Shown one piece after another: positions 9,590 through 17,627 of a stretch of 64,000 nucleotides of DNA. The position numbers were made by a program, and so were the translations under genes. A model generated the notes under the pieces. The model was not told the DNA's origin, made no database searches, and saw only the letters and a program-made list of their open reading frames with translations. This DNA comes from Dickeya oryzae (GTDB lineage Bacteria; Pseudomonadota; Gammaproteobacteria; Enterobacterales; Enterobacteriaceae), in contig NZ_ML762923.1 of assembly GCF_009372235.1 (NCBI RefSeq), positions 116,158 through 180,157 on the forward strand, read 5' to 3'. Each line of letters starts with the position of its first letter. The stretch's first letter is position 1.

Positions 9590-9742
9590 ATGAGAAATGT
9601 CGTCAAAATGGTCGGTTTTCTGGCATTAATTGCAAGCCTGAGCGGTTGTATCTTTCCACCCCCGTGGGGAGGACCCGGTGGCGGGCATGGCGGCCACGGT
9701 GGTTTCCATTATCAGCCCGTAAACGGAGCGGATCATCCCTGA
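9590..9742 (+). CDS. Small His/Gly-rich lipoprotein (50 residues)
   Basis: ATG at 9590 with GAGGTG five bases upstream. The product has a lysine-containing hydrophobic signal ending LSGC, so Cys20 is a probable lipidation site. The 30-residue mature part begins IFPPPWGG and is Gly/His-rich (GGGHGGHGG), a composition seen in metal-binding or unstructured envelope peptides. Too short for length-filtered gene finders. A GC-rich inverted repeat (9750-9780) follows the stop. Function unknown. Confidence 0.65.
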   Translation: MRNVVKMVGFLALIASLSGCIFPPPWGGPGGGHGGHGGFHYQPVNGADHP

Positions 9743-10060
9743 TGTCCCTGCGGCCGGTTCTCCCCCTGTGGACTGGCCGCGTATCAACACCCTTCTGCTG
9801 TGTTCTTCCTTACTGTCTTTCCCTCTTTTTTCCCTTCTTTCTCTTTTCCCTGTCATGTAATCGTCTGATACCATGCCGATAATGCGTGCTCTCTGGTGAT
9901 GTGCTGCGCGATATTCAGGTTATCGCGCGGATTATTTAACCCATTACATGGGTTCACCCTGTTTTAAGCGAAATTGTCTCTTAAATGAAGCGCTCTGAAC
10001 GGGAATTTGGAATAATGTCGGCATGTCCCCATGATAATGATTATAAAAAGGAGAATGGGC
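9743..10060 (+). promoter_or_regulatory. Upstream region of the diguanylate cyclase gene
   Basis: 318 bases without a gene. It holds a GC-rich inverted repeat with G-T pairs (9750-9760 with 9770-9780), a perfect hairpin GCGCGATA (9906-9913) / TATCGCGC (9921-9928), and a perfect palindrome AACCCAT-TAC-ATGGGTT (9938-9954) of operator type. No promoter boxes assigned. Confidence 0.4.
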
Positions 10061-11125
10061 ATGAGTTCGGCATTTGTCTTTACACCGGCTGAACGTGATC
10101 AACGCCGCTCGGGACTGGCGTTTGCCAGACGTGTTTATGTTCCTCGCCTGATGGGATTAGGGCTCGGTTTTTTCTATGTAGCCGCTGTTTTGTATGACCT
10201 GACCCAACCGATGTGGGTGTGGGGTGTATTGTTTTTCAACGGTTTTCTCTGGCCACATCTGGCGTTGTGGCTAGCCAGCCGGGCAGATGACCCGATGCAG
10301 TTCGAACAGGTCAATCTGCGATTTGATGCCTTCATGGGGGGCGTCTGGATTGGTATGATGGGCCTGAATTCTCTGCCGTCTGTGCTGATCATATCGATGA
10401 TGGGGATGAACAATATTGCTGCCGGTGGGTTGCGGCTTTTTGTGCAGGGACTGGCTATTCAACTGATCACCGTGGTGGCAATCCTCTGTCTGGTTCATCG
10501 GCCGATTGTGTTTGCGACAACACCTGAGCAGATCTACTTTTGCCTGCCGATGTTACTTATCTACCCCATACTGGTGGGCCTGGTGACGTATCGTACCGCC
10601 ATCAAGCTGGCTGAACATAAACGTCAGTTGCGGGAGATCAGCCAACTTGATGGCATGACCCGGTTGTACAACCGGCACCACTGGGAGCAGTTGCTAAAAA
10701 GTGAGTTTGAACTGTGTGTGCACAGGCCGCAGGTGGCGACACTGGCATTACTGGATATCGATCACTTCAAGCGTATTAATGACAGCTTCGGCCATCATGT
10801 TGGTGATGATGTGATTTTATTGCTGAGCTGCGGTATTAAGTCGACGTTGCGGCAATCAGACATCACTGGCCGTTTTGGCGGTGATGAATTTGGTATGGTG
10901 CTGCCACAGACGGCAACTGCTGAGGCAGAATGTATTATCCAGCAATTACGCGAATATCTGCACGATATACAACTGCACCACGCCCCGGCGCTGCGGGTCA
11001 GCATCAGCGTTGGACTGGTTGAGTTTCATCCCGGTATGGAAGATTACCGGGTCTGGCTGAAAGCGGCGGATACGGCGTTGTATCAGGCTAAGGATAATGG
11101 CCGTGGTTGTACGGTCTGTGCCTGA
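10061..11125 (+). CDS. MASE2-GGDEF diguanylate cyclase
   Basis: A 354-residue inner-membrane enzyme predicted to make cyclic di-GMP from two GTP. The N-terminal half carries several hydrophobic segments of MASE2 type. The C-terminal GGDEF domain has an intact GGDEF signature at residues about 273-277, DIDHFKRINDSFGH upstream, and the feedback-inhibition I-site RQSD exactly five residues before it. This is the layout of E. coli DgcC (AdrA), which activates cellulose synthesis. ATGs upstream (10031, 10055) lie before or against the ribosome-binding site AAGGAG (10048-10053); 10061 has good spacing. It may link cyclic di-GMP to the nearby polysaccharide genes; that is inference. Confidence 0.93.
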   Translation: MSSAFVFTPAERDQRRSGLAFARRVYVPRLMGLGLGFFYVAAVLYDLTQPMWVWGVLFFNGFLWPHLALWLASRADDPMQFEQVNLRFDAFMGGVWIGMMGLNSLPSVLIISMMGMNNIAAGGLRLFVQGLAIQLITVVAILCLVHRPIVFATTPEQIYFCLPMLLIYPILVGLVTYRTAIKLAEHKRQLREISQLDGMTRLYNRHHWEQLLKSEFELCVHRPQVATLALLDIDHFKRINDSFGHHVGDDVILLLSCGIKSTLRQSDITGRFGGDEFGMVLPQTATAEAECIIQQLREYLHDIQLHHAPALRVSISVGLVEFHPGMEDYRVWLKAADTALYQAKDNGRGCTVCA

Positions 11126-11131
11126 ACCCAA

Positions 11132-12028
11132 TTACAGCGGCATAAACAGTGTGGGAGTGACCGCTTTGCGTCGTGCTTGTTCCAGATGCGTACGCATAAA
11201 GTCGGCGGCACTTAACCGATCGCCTTGCTCCAGGTAGTGAATAATTTGCAGATGCTCCTGCGCCTGATGCCTGCGTTGAGGGCGGAATCTTTCTTTGCGG
11301 TACTCCACCAGTCGCCGCAATCGTGCCAGATGGCGAATGGTTTGCAGCAAAAAACGATTGCCTGAGCAGACGGCCAGCGTGTCATGGAACCCGGAGCTGG
11401 TATCAAACATCTCCATGGCCGTCATCGTCAGGTAACCGTCTTCGGCCAGATACTCCTGTTGCCTGCGACAATGTGCCAGCATATGCGGCGTAATATGAAA
11501 CGTCGCGGACAGCAAACCTGCCGGTTCGATGATGGCGCGCAGCGCGTAACTTTCTTCGTAGGCTTCTACGGAGTCGATCACCGGCAGTGTGCGCCAGCCT
11601 TGACCCGCCATATGCTCCAACCAGCCTTCCTGCTGACAGCGTAGCAACACTTTGCGCAATACTGGACGGGTAACGCTGAATTCGAGCATCAACTCCATTT
11701 CTGAAAATTGTTCCGGCAGTTGGCGGGTGATTCGCCGCTCCGCCAGTTGGCGATAGAGCGGGTCTTCAGCTTGCTCCAGTACTTCAGCGACCAGTTCACC
11801 CAGTTGTGAAGCATGTTGAGCCAGGAAAAAACCGCGATTGCGATCATAAGTCACCATGCCTTTATCCATCAGGTAGTGCATCGCCTGTTTAACCGGTGTG
11901 CGCGATGTATTAAGTGCCTGCGCCAATGCTGACTCGACCAGATGATGCCCCACCGCGAGTTGTTCACGTCTGACATAACTGATGACATCACGCACGATGC
12001 GTGCCTGCAACGGAGTGAGGGTTGTCAT
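11132..12028 (-). CDS. GntR-family transcriptional regulator (FCD type)
   Basis: A 298-residue regulator. An N-terminal winged helix-turn-helix (residues about 10-70; LVESALAQALNTSRTPVKQAMHYL) is followed by a C-terminal helical ligand domain with FHDTLAVCSGNRFL, typical of FCD effector domains that bind organic acids through a metal. A second winged-helix-like stretch (FSVTRPVLRKVLLRCQQEGWL) sits near 115-140, which is unusual for the plain FadR subfamily. AAGGA precedes the ATG. It is divergent from the unknown gene at 12260 and ends 6 bases from the convergent cyclase gene. Confidence 0.9.
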   Translation of the reverse strand: MTTLTPLQARIVRDVISYVRREQLAVGHHLVESALAQALNTSRTPVKQAMHYLMDKGMVTYDRNRGFFLAQHASQLGELVAEVLEQAEDPLYRQLAERRITRQLPEQFSEMELMLEFSVTRPVLRKVLLRCQQEGWLEHMAGQGWRTLPVIDSVEAYEESYALRAIIEPAGLLSATFHITPHMLAHCRRQQEYLAEDGYLTMTAMEMFDTSSGFHDTLAVCSGNRFLLQTIRHLARLRRLVEYRKERFRPQRRHQAQEHLQIIHYLEQGDRLSAADFMRTHLEQARRKAVTPTLFMPL

Positions 12029-12259
12029 GGTTCCTTACCTGCCTGAATAACCAGTCGGTGATTATACCTGTTCCCCTTCAGGCTGGCAGTGCTGTGCGCA
12101 AAATTGTCTTTTATCAGCGTTAAAAGCGGCCATGAAATACAGGTTCGATGTTTTCTAGCTTTCTATGAAGTGGTGTCATTCCATTTATTGTCTTTTTTAA
12201 AGATAAAATGCAATATGATGACAAGGTAAACACCCAGTGAAAATAGGAAGAGACGATCA

Positions 12260-12724
12260 GTGACACCATCCACACATCCTTTACTGATTACCGGTCACCC
12301 GTTTGAATGGTTAGCTATTCCAGGACTGGGGCGGGTAGCCTGTACTTTTCTGCGGCATCAGCCGCCCCTCATCGTGGTATCCGCTGATGCGCTGATGTAT
12401 CTGGAGGTGTCTGCCGAGGAAACACCGCTGGGTATATGGGAAACGGTACGTGTTTTTGGCGCGGCAGCGCTATCGCGTTATATCGGAGAAAGTGCGCAGT
12501 ATAGCCAACTGGCGGTGATCGACAGCCAGGAAGATGGCACGGAATGTACGCTACGGTTTGCCGTGCTCGGGCAACACGGATGGCAGCGTGGTGGTGTTGC
12601 CGCTTCGGTTGAGCACGCGATTAGTCAAGCGGCCTTGCTGCCTGATACGGTTGCCTGCGACGCTCTTCCTGTACCAGTACCGGCGACACTTGCCGTGATG
12701 CACCGCTATGCGATCCATAACTGA
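12260..12724 (+). CDS. Protein of unknown function
   Basis: A 154-residue soluble protein with no signal peptide, membrane segment or recognised motif. GGAAGAG lies upstream of the start (about 12247-12253). Divergent from the GntR regulator across 231 bases, so it may be a target of it. Codon use looks ordinary for the region. Confidence 0.6.
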   Translation: MTPSTHPLLITGHPFEWLAIPGLGRVACTFLRHQPPLIVVSADALMYLEVSAEETPLGIWETVRVFGAAALSRYIGESAQYSQLAVIDSQEDGTECTLRFAVLGQHGWQRGGVAASVEHAISQAALLPDTVACDALPVPVPATLAVMHRYAIHN

Positions 12725-12860
12725 GTCGAGATTATGATGAATACTGTAGGATTGGGACTGGTGGCTACCGATCAGCTTTTAACAGTAAAGCCAAGGAGCA
12801 GGTAGCTGGTATCACTGTCCGGTACCCGCAACAATGGTGGTATTGCGTAGTCTGTGCGAA

Positions 12861-12889
12861 ATACCGAGGAATGTCCTTTTCCCCGGTAT
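12861..12889. terminator. Hairpin downstream of the VirK-like gene
   Basis: ATACCGAGGAA (12861-12871) pairs with TTCCCCGGTAT (12879-12889) with one mismatch. It lies 28 bases past the stop of the minus-strand gene; only a weak T tract follows. Confidence 0.4.
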
Positions 12890-12916
12890 CGGTAGGGATT
12901 AATTGGCGATATTATG

Positions 12917-13849
12917 TCAAGTATCTGATGACGCAACATGCCCCAAATTGTTTTTGATTTGGGCGTTGATGTCATCGAGTAACTGATAACGGCGTTGGTA
13001 CTGGGCCCGCTTCTTGCTGGGTACTTCTTCCAGCGTTTTGCGTGTAATCGTCAGCGGAAGCTGGTACAACCCCTGTGCGTTTCTGCTCGCGTTTACGGAA
13101 AACCAGAATTCGCTGTAACTGGAAAAGCGGACTTTATTTTTACGGTAGCTATAACGCAGGTTTTGATACACATGGTTTTCATCACCGACCGCTAGAATGC
13201 ACTTGATACCGGTGAGCGCCGCAACTGTCAACAGACATTCCAGCAGTAGACGTTTGGGAAACAGTCCAAAGCAGGCTTTTGACGCATCTTTAGTCAGTTC
13301 CCGTGTGTGTTCGTTGCCCTTTCCCTGCAAACCACCAATCATTATAGTGAGCTGATTTTGGTTGCTAATCACTGAAAACGTCAGTGAAGCCAGGACCACA
13401 TCGTTAAAGCGAATACGCAGTGTGGCCTCTCCTTCTTTGTCGTAGCGTGAATTGCTGCAAATCAGGGAAAAGTTTTCGCCATTCTTGCCGGAAAAACGTG
13501 CCAGGCAGTAATCATCCTGACTGAGCAGTGCCTGCTTCAGAAATGGATTAACCAGTTGCTGCACGAAGGTGTAGTGCGTACAGATAGCATCGGCCCGTTC
13601 ATCTGCACGCAACGTAGCATACAGGTAAGGTCGATGGACTTTGGTAGGCAGCATTGGGTGAATTCTTACCGCTTTCTGCATTGCAGGAATATCAATAATG
13701 TTTTGCAGATGACGTAAAGTTATCGATGGCATTAACAAGGAGCGAAATAAGAATTTCGCTTTTATATCCGTTGCACGCCAGATTTTCTCAGAGAGAAAGT
13801 TGCCATTCAGAAGATGAACAAATAATGATAGTGCAGATGTGTTTTCCAT
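12917..13849 (-). CDS. VirK/YbjX-family protein (DUF535)
   Basis: A 310-residue protein of the VirK/YbjX family, implicated in other enterobacteria in virulence and envelope stress or antimicrobial-peptide tolerance; biochemical function unknown. Family hallmarks include the centre FSVISNQNQLTIMIGGLQG, the following FGLFPKRLLLECL, and the C-terminal RKNKVRFSSYSEFW. The frame extends upstream to 13978, but AGGGG precedes the ATG at 13849 with good spacing, and the extra N-terminal stretch is unlike the family. No clear PhoP box was found upstream. Confidence 0.85.
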   Translation of the reverse strand: MENTSALSLFVHLLNGNFLSEKIWRATDIKAKFLFRSLLMPSITLRHLQNIIDIPAMQKAVRIHPMLPTKVHRPYLYATLRADERADAICTHYTFVQQLVNPFLKQALLSQDDYCLARFSGKNGENFSLICSNSRYDKEGEATLRIRFNDVVLASLTFSVISNQNQLTIMIGGLQGKGNEHTRELTKDASKACFGLFPKRLLLECLLTVAALTGIKCILAVGDENHVYQNLRYSYRKNKVRFSSYSEFWFSVNASRNAQGLYQLPLTITRKTLEEVPSKKRAQYQRRYQLLDDINAQIKNNLGHVASSDT

Positions 13850-14240
13850 GAGCATACCCCTGTGAAAGCGTGCTAAAAATAACCACAGGGGAGCGGATGC
13901 CCGATAACAATGCATTACCGTAATACTCAAGCTCAAGAACCCTGTCATGCTAACAGGCGATATCATCAACACTCGCACTGTATATGGCTGGGGATTATAG
14001 TGATGGTGAAAAAAATAAAAATCATAACCCCCTGGCTGTTGAGTATTGATTTAGCGAAAATAATAAATACCGGCTTATCGTCATTCTGTTTGGGGTTGAT
14101 TTAAACTTTATATCCGAAGGTGCGTTACAATACGGGATCTGTACAGAGTAATGCCATCTTAGCAATGGGATAATCGTTACAGTATCGATGGGTGACCCCG
14201 CCCTCATTGGACGGGGTAATGATGATCTATCAGGCTCGCA
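13850..14240. other. Gene-free region between virK-like and dps-like genes
   Basis: About 390 bases, AT-rich in the middle (13990-14110). It must carry the virK-like promoter reading left. A GC hairpin at 14195-14217 (ACCCCGCCC / GGACGGGGT, one mismatch) lies 24 bases past the dps-like stop and may end that transcript, though no T tract follows. Nothing else is supported. Confidence 0.4.
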
Positions 14241-14726
14241 TTATTTCAGGTAGGCGTTGTACATCCAGATTTGTTTTTCCTGCTCCTGGATGTAATCGGT
14301 CATCAGCGACGCGGTGCCCTCATCACTGGCTTCTGCCGCCAGTGGCAGGATTTCCCGCTGTTGTTGCAACAGCACGGCGTAACCAGCCAGCAACCCTTCC
14401 AGCGTTTTCTTTCCATCAGTAGCGTTGACGTCTTCTTTGATATCGGCCACTTTCAGATAGTCGCTATACGCATGCAACGGCTGTCCGCCCAGCGCCAGAA
14501 TACGCTCTGCCAGTTCATCGATTTTCAGCAGTAGTTCGTTGTAGATTTCCTCAAACTTAGCATGAAGTTCGAAGAAAGCTGCGCCGGAAATATTCCAGTG
14601 ATAGCCGCGTACATTCATGTAAAGAATCTGGTAGTTGGCCAGCAAGGTGTTCAGTTTGGCGGAAATTTTCTCAGATTGCTGTACATCAAGACCAATCGGA
14701 CTTTTTTTCTTCTTACTGCCTGACAT
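14241..14726 (-). CDS. Dps-family ferritin-like protein
   Basis: A 161-residue Dps-like protein. Dps proteins form 12-subunit shells that oxidise and store iron with hydrogen peroxide and protect DNA. The ferroxidase pattern is clear: GYHWNISGAAFFELHAKFEE with the conserved His, and His/Glu further on, near residues 42-61. A Lys-rich N-terminus (SGSKKKKSP) could bind DNA. It differs from E. coli Dps itself, so it belongs to the wider family. AAGGAGAG precedes the start. Confidence 0.92.
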   Translation of the reverse strand: MSGSKKKKSPIGLDVQQSEKISAKLNTLLANYQILYMNVRGYHWNISGAAFFELHAKFEEIYNELLLKIDELAERILALGGQPLHAYSDYLKVADIKEDVNATDGKKTLEGLLAGYAVLLQQQREILPLAAEASDEGTASLMTDYIQEQEKQIWMYNAYLK

Positions 14727-15326
14727 ATAACGCTCTCCTTTGTGTCAATCGCGTATGTATTCGCTATGAACAGCCGTCCGGCATATGCTCACTTACCGGG
14801 CGGCGTGACAGCTTTCACATCATAGACCATAAGTCTTACCCACTCTACCGGCTGGGCACGACGGGTTGACTCTCATTTGTAAAATCTGACTACCACAGGT
14901 AAACCTGACAGTCATTTATAAAACGATTCTGTGGATAAACGTTTGCAGCGCATCACTATTTTTGTACGGCATCCCATGTTGATAACCGAAGAGACCTGTT
15001 GGGAGGGGAAGCGCACCGGTAGGTTATTCATTCGTGGTATGAGTAAAAAAAGCACATACCTTTGAACAGAATATGTTCTGACCACAACCTGGCTCGTCAT
15101 CCCTCATGAGAGGGGAATTGATTTCCGGGAATGGCAAGTACACTGTGTTTTATCAATGCATTCATCATTTACCCATTGAAGGTTATAGGTTTATATCCAT
15201 ATATTTTTCTTCCCCGACTGATCGTATTATTCGCGCCGGGATATTCATCCAGGGATTATCGGGATGTTGGATGAATACCCTAGTTATTTAGGGAGAATTA
15301 TAATGATATTTATCGGGTTTTAGAAA
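14727..15326. other. Gene-free region upstream of the dps-like gene
   Basis: 600 bases. Contains the dps-like promoter region (not resolved). An operator-like inverted repeat GAACA-GAATA-TGTTC lies at 15064-15078, with overlapping CAGAA-TATG-TTCTG (15067-15080). At its right end are a ribosome-binding site (GGGAG, 15291-15295) and an ATG at 15303 that opens a six-codon frame ended by TAG, directly before the next gene. Confidence 0.4.
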
Positions 15327-15665
15327 ATGAGGGTAAATCCTTTTACGGCGTCATGGAGTCGAAATGGTAATCTTTTGTGTCATGGTCATTGGATCATTCG
15401 TTATCTGGAACGCGAAGTTGAATTGCCGGAGAAATATCGCGATCAGCATTTAGGAACGCTGGGGATTTATTCGGTGATTGACCCTGACGATGAGCTTTAC
15501 CGGGATGGGGTGGATGAGGACGATTGGATACTGGAAAACGTTGACTGGCTGGCGGACTGTTTTGAACAGCATCAGGTACCGATTGAGGAAGACTATTTTC
15601 GCTTTTTCTATCAGGCGGTGAATCCGCATGACTGGCGCTGCACCAGCTGTGCCGGGTGCATGTAA
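15327..15665 (+). CDS. Small acidic protein of unknown function
   Basis: A 112-residue protein, acidic in its centre (DPDDELYRDGVDEDDW), with a Cys-containing tail (CTSCAGCM). Not recognised. The ATG at 15327 has no ribosome-binding site of its own. The good site (GGGAG) serves an ATG at 15303 in the same frame, but that frame meets TAG at 15321. Either a six-residue leader allows reinitiation, or the gene originally started at 15303 and has an amber mutation at codon 7. Confidence 0.5.
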   Translation: MRVNPFTASWSRNGNLLCHGHWIIRYLEREVELPEKYRDQHLGTLGIYSVIDPDDELYRDGVDEDDWILENVDWLADCFEQHQVPIEEDYFRFFYQAVNPHDWRCTSCAGCM

Positions 15666-15710
15666 TACGTCATCACATCAATATATATCCGGGCCGGTAA
15701 TCCGCGCTAA

Positions 15711-15733
15711 CCGCTCCCGTGGGCCGGGAGCGG
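15711..15733. terminator. Hairpin downstream of amn
   Basis: Perfect 9-bp stem CCGCTCCCG (15711-15719) with CGGGAGCGG (15725-15733), loop of five. It lies 9 bases past the amn stop; no T tract, so termination is uncertain. Confidence 0.45.
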
Positions 15734-15741
15734 CTTGGATA

Positions 15742-17199
15742 TTACCGGAAAGGCGGCTCGTTGAAGGTGCGCAGTTTGCGCGAATGCAGGTGTTCTGCCT
15801 CAGCGCGCAGCAGGTCTACCGCGCGGATGCCAATCTGCAAATGCTCGGAAATCGCGCCTTCATAGAAGCGGTTTGCCTGTCCGGGCAGCTTAATCTCCCC
15901 ATGCAGTGGCTTGTCTGACACGCACAGCAAGGTGCCGTATGGCACTCGGAAGCGATACCCTTGTGCGGCGATAGTCGCGCTTTCCATATCGACCGCGACT
16001 GCCCGGCTGAGGTTGAAACGCAACGCCGAGGCGGAGTAGCGCAACTCCCAGTTGCGGTCATCGGTGGTCACTACTGTGCCGGTGCGCAGGCGCTGCTTCA
16101 CTTCTTCGCCCGGCATGCCGCTAACCTGCTTGGTGGCATCGTACAACGCGCGCTGCACTTCGGCGATGCTGGGGATCGGGATATCCGGCGGCAGTACTGA
16201 ATCCAGCACATGGTCATCGCGCAGGTAAGCGTGCGCCAGTACATAATCGCCGATGCTCTGACTTTCCCGCAGGCCGCCACAATGGCCGATCATCAGCCAG
16301 GCGTGCGGTCGTAGTACCGCCAGATGGTCACAGATGGTTTTTGCATTCGATGGCCCAACGCCGATGTTCACCAGCGTAATGCCCCGTCCTTCGCGTGAGA
16401 TAAGGTGATAAGCTGGCATCTGGTGGTTTTTCCATGCCAGGTCGGATACCGCCTGCTGCGGGTTTTCCGTATCGGCGGTGATCAGCGCGCCACCTGCGCA
16501 GGCTAATGCCTGATACGGGCTGGCGGGATCGGCAATGTGGTCGCAAGCCCAGCGTACGAACTCATCGACGTATCGGGTGTAGTTGGTAAACAACACGAAC
16601 GGCTGGAAGTGCTCGGCGCGGGTGCCGGTATAGTGGCGCAGGCGAGCCAGCGAGAAATCAGTACGCAGTGCATCGAAATGCGACAGCGGGAAATGATCGA
16701 GTGTCTGCAACAAACCATCGGCGGTTTCATCGCCGATCAGTGCCAGCGACGGGGTAGGGAAATGCTGCGCCAGTGCGACACTCATCGAACGGTCCAGCTT
16801 TAGGTTCGCGCCATCGATCACATACGGATAAGGGATCTCCTTGTCTGACGGCACCACGTCGATAGTCGCTGAATAATCGTTTTCCAAAATAGCCAACTGT
16901 TCTGCCAGATAGTGGCGGAACAACTGTGGCCGTGTGACCGTGGTGCGGTAACTGCCGCCGTGGGTAAGGCGACCGTAGGCACGGGTCTTGCTGTGCTTTT
17001 GCGACAGCCCATCCCAACTGATACGCAGTTCCGGGTAAACAAACAGCCCATTGGCGCGAGCCTCGGCATCTGGCGGAGTACCGTGAGTAATAAAATCACC
17101 GATTGCGGTGCGCAGCGCTTTGACTGAGCGCTCATACAGCGCTTCCAACTGGTCCAGCGCTTCGCTGGCGGACAAGCCAGCGCCTGGTGCACAACTCAT
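15742..17199 (-). CDS. amn: AMP nucleosidase
   Basis: Hydrolyses AMP to adenine and ribose 5-phosphate in the cytosol. The 485-residue length matches E. coli Amn. The C-terminal phosphorylase-like domain is clear: NIGVGPSNAKTICDHLAVLRP, GHCGGLRESQ, and VDMESATIAAQGYRF for the ribose site, then CVSDKPLHGEIKLPGQ. AAAGGAG precedes the ATG. It is divergent from hcp; the perfect CRP site at 17341 lies about 150 bases upstream of this gene and could act on it as well as on hcp. Confidence 0.97.
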   Translation of the reverse strand: MSCAPGAGLSASEALDQLEALYERSVKALRTAIGDFITHGTPPDAEARANGLFVYPELRISWDGLSQKHSKTRAYGRLTHGGSYRTTVTRPQLFRHYLAEQLAILENDYSATIDVVPSDKEIPYPYVIDGANLKLDRSMSVALAQHFPTPSLALIGDETADGLLQTLDHFPLSHFDALRTDFSLARLRHYTGTRAEHFQPFVLFTNYTRYVDEFVRWACDHIADPASPYQALACAGGALITADTENPQQAVSDLAWKNHQMPAYHLISREGRGITLVNIGVGPSNAKTICDHLAVLRPHAWLMIGHCGGLRESQSIGDYVLAHAYLRDDHVLDSVLPPDIPIPSIAEVQRALYDATKQVSGMPGEEVKQRLRTGTVVTTDDRNWELRYSASALRFNLSRAVAVDMESATIAAQGYRFRVPYGTLLCVSDKPLHGEIKLPGQANRFYEGAISEHLQIGIRAVDLLRAEAEHLHSRKLRTFNEPPFR

Positions 17200-17340
17200 C
17201 TTCGCTCCTTTCTTGTCATGCGATTAATGCGATGGCGGATGCCATGCCGTAGGCTCATTGTGGCACAGCGCACATCACGGCACGATGGGAGAAAAGTGAA
17301 TTTGAAAAGTGGGGGCTGGCATTTTTGCAGGAAAGCCAAA

Positions 17341-17356
17341 TGTGATTAATGTCACA
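17341..17356. promoter_or_regulatory. Predicted CRP-binding site
   Basis: TGTGA-TTAATG-TCACA has both half-sites perfect at the standard 6-base spacing, and flanking AAA on the left and AAAA on the right extend the match. The centre (about 17348) is roughly 240 bases upstream of the predicted hcp start point and about 150 from the amn start codon. That is too far for class I/II activation at hcp without looping. Confidence 0.75.
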
Positions 17357-17412
17357 AAAAGTGGCTATCCATCAGGTCGTTTTTTAATCCATTGCAGAAC
17401 AAATGCAAAATC

Positions 17413-17430
17413 TGCGCAATTTCTTGCTCA
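17413..17430. promoter_or_regulatory. Enhancer-like inverted repeat 1 for the sigma-54 activator
   Basis: TGCGCAA-N4-TTGCTCA is an 18-base inverted repeat (one mismatch between arms). An almost identical copy lies 71 bases downstream. The centre is about 165 bases upstream of the predicted sigma-54 start, a typical enhancer distance. Assignment to the VasH-type protein at 49711 is inference. Confidence 0.6.
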
Positions 17431-17483
17431 CTTTCCAGCATAAATCCCTGTTTGCGCAATGGATGCCGTTTTTTCGGGAAGTC

Positions 17484-17501
17484 TGCGCAATTTTTTGCTC
17501 A
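17484..17501. promoter_or_regulatory. Enhancer-like inverted repeat 2 for the sigma-54 activator
   Basis: Second copy of TGCGCAA-N4-TTGCTCA, centre about 95 bases upstream of the predicted start. With its flanks it matches copy 1 at 19 of 20 bases. A lone half-site, TTGCGCAA-like, lies between the two at about 17452-17459. Confidence 0.6.
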
Positions 17502-17560
17502 AATTTGACTTAGGGAAAATGACGATATTATTTTTCCCTTTAAAAACAATGCAATAAAAG

Positions 17561-17577
17561 TTGGCATAGTCATTGCT
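17561..17577 (+). promoter_or_regulatory. Sigma-54 promoter of hcp
   Basis: TTGGCATAGTCATTGCT has the -24 GG and -12 GC elements exactly ten bases apart, with TTGGCA and TTGC matching consensus. Predicted transcription start is near 17587, downstream of the upstream ATG at 17580, which supports the hcp start at 17628. Confidence 0.8.
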
Positions 17578-17627
17578 TTATGAACGGTGAAGTCACATCT
17601 AATCGTTCAACAACAAGGAGCAAGACT

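Noticed and set aside
14085-14110. PhoP box for the VirK-like gene
   Set aside because: TGTTTGGGGTTGATTTA has partial direct repeats but on the strand reading away from the gene, and the match is poor.
15064-15080. LexA box upstream of the dps-like gene
   Set aside because: The inverted repeat is GAACA-N5-TGTTC, not CTGT-N8-ACAG; reported only as an operator-like repeat.
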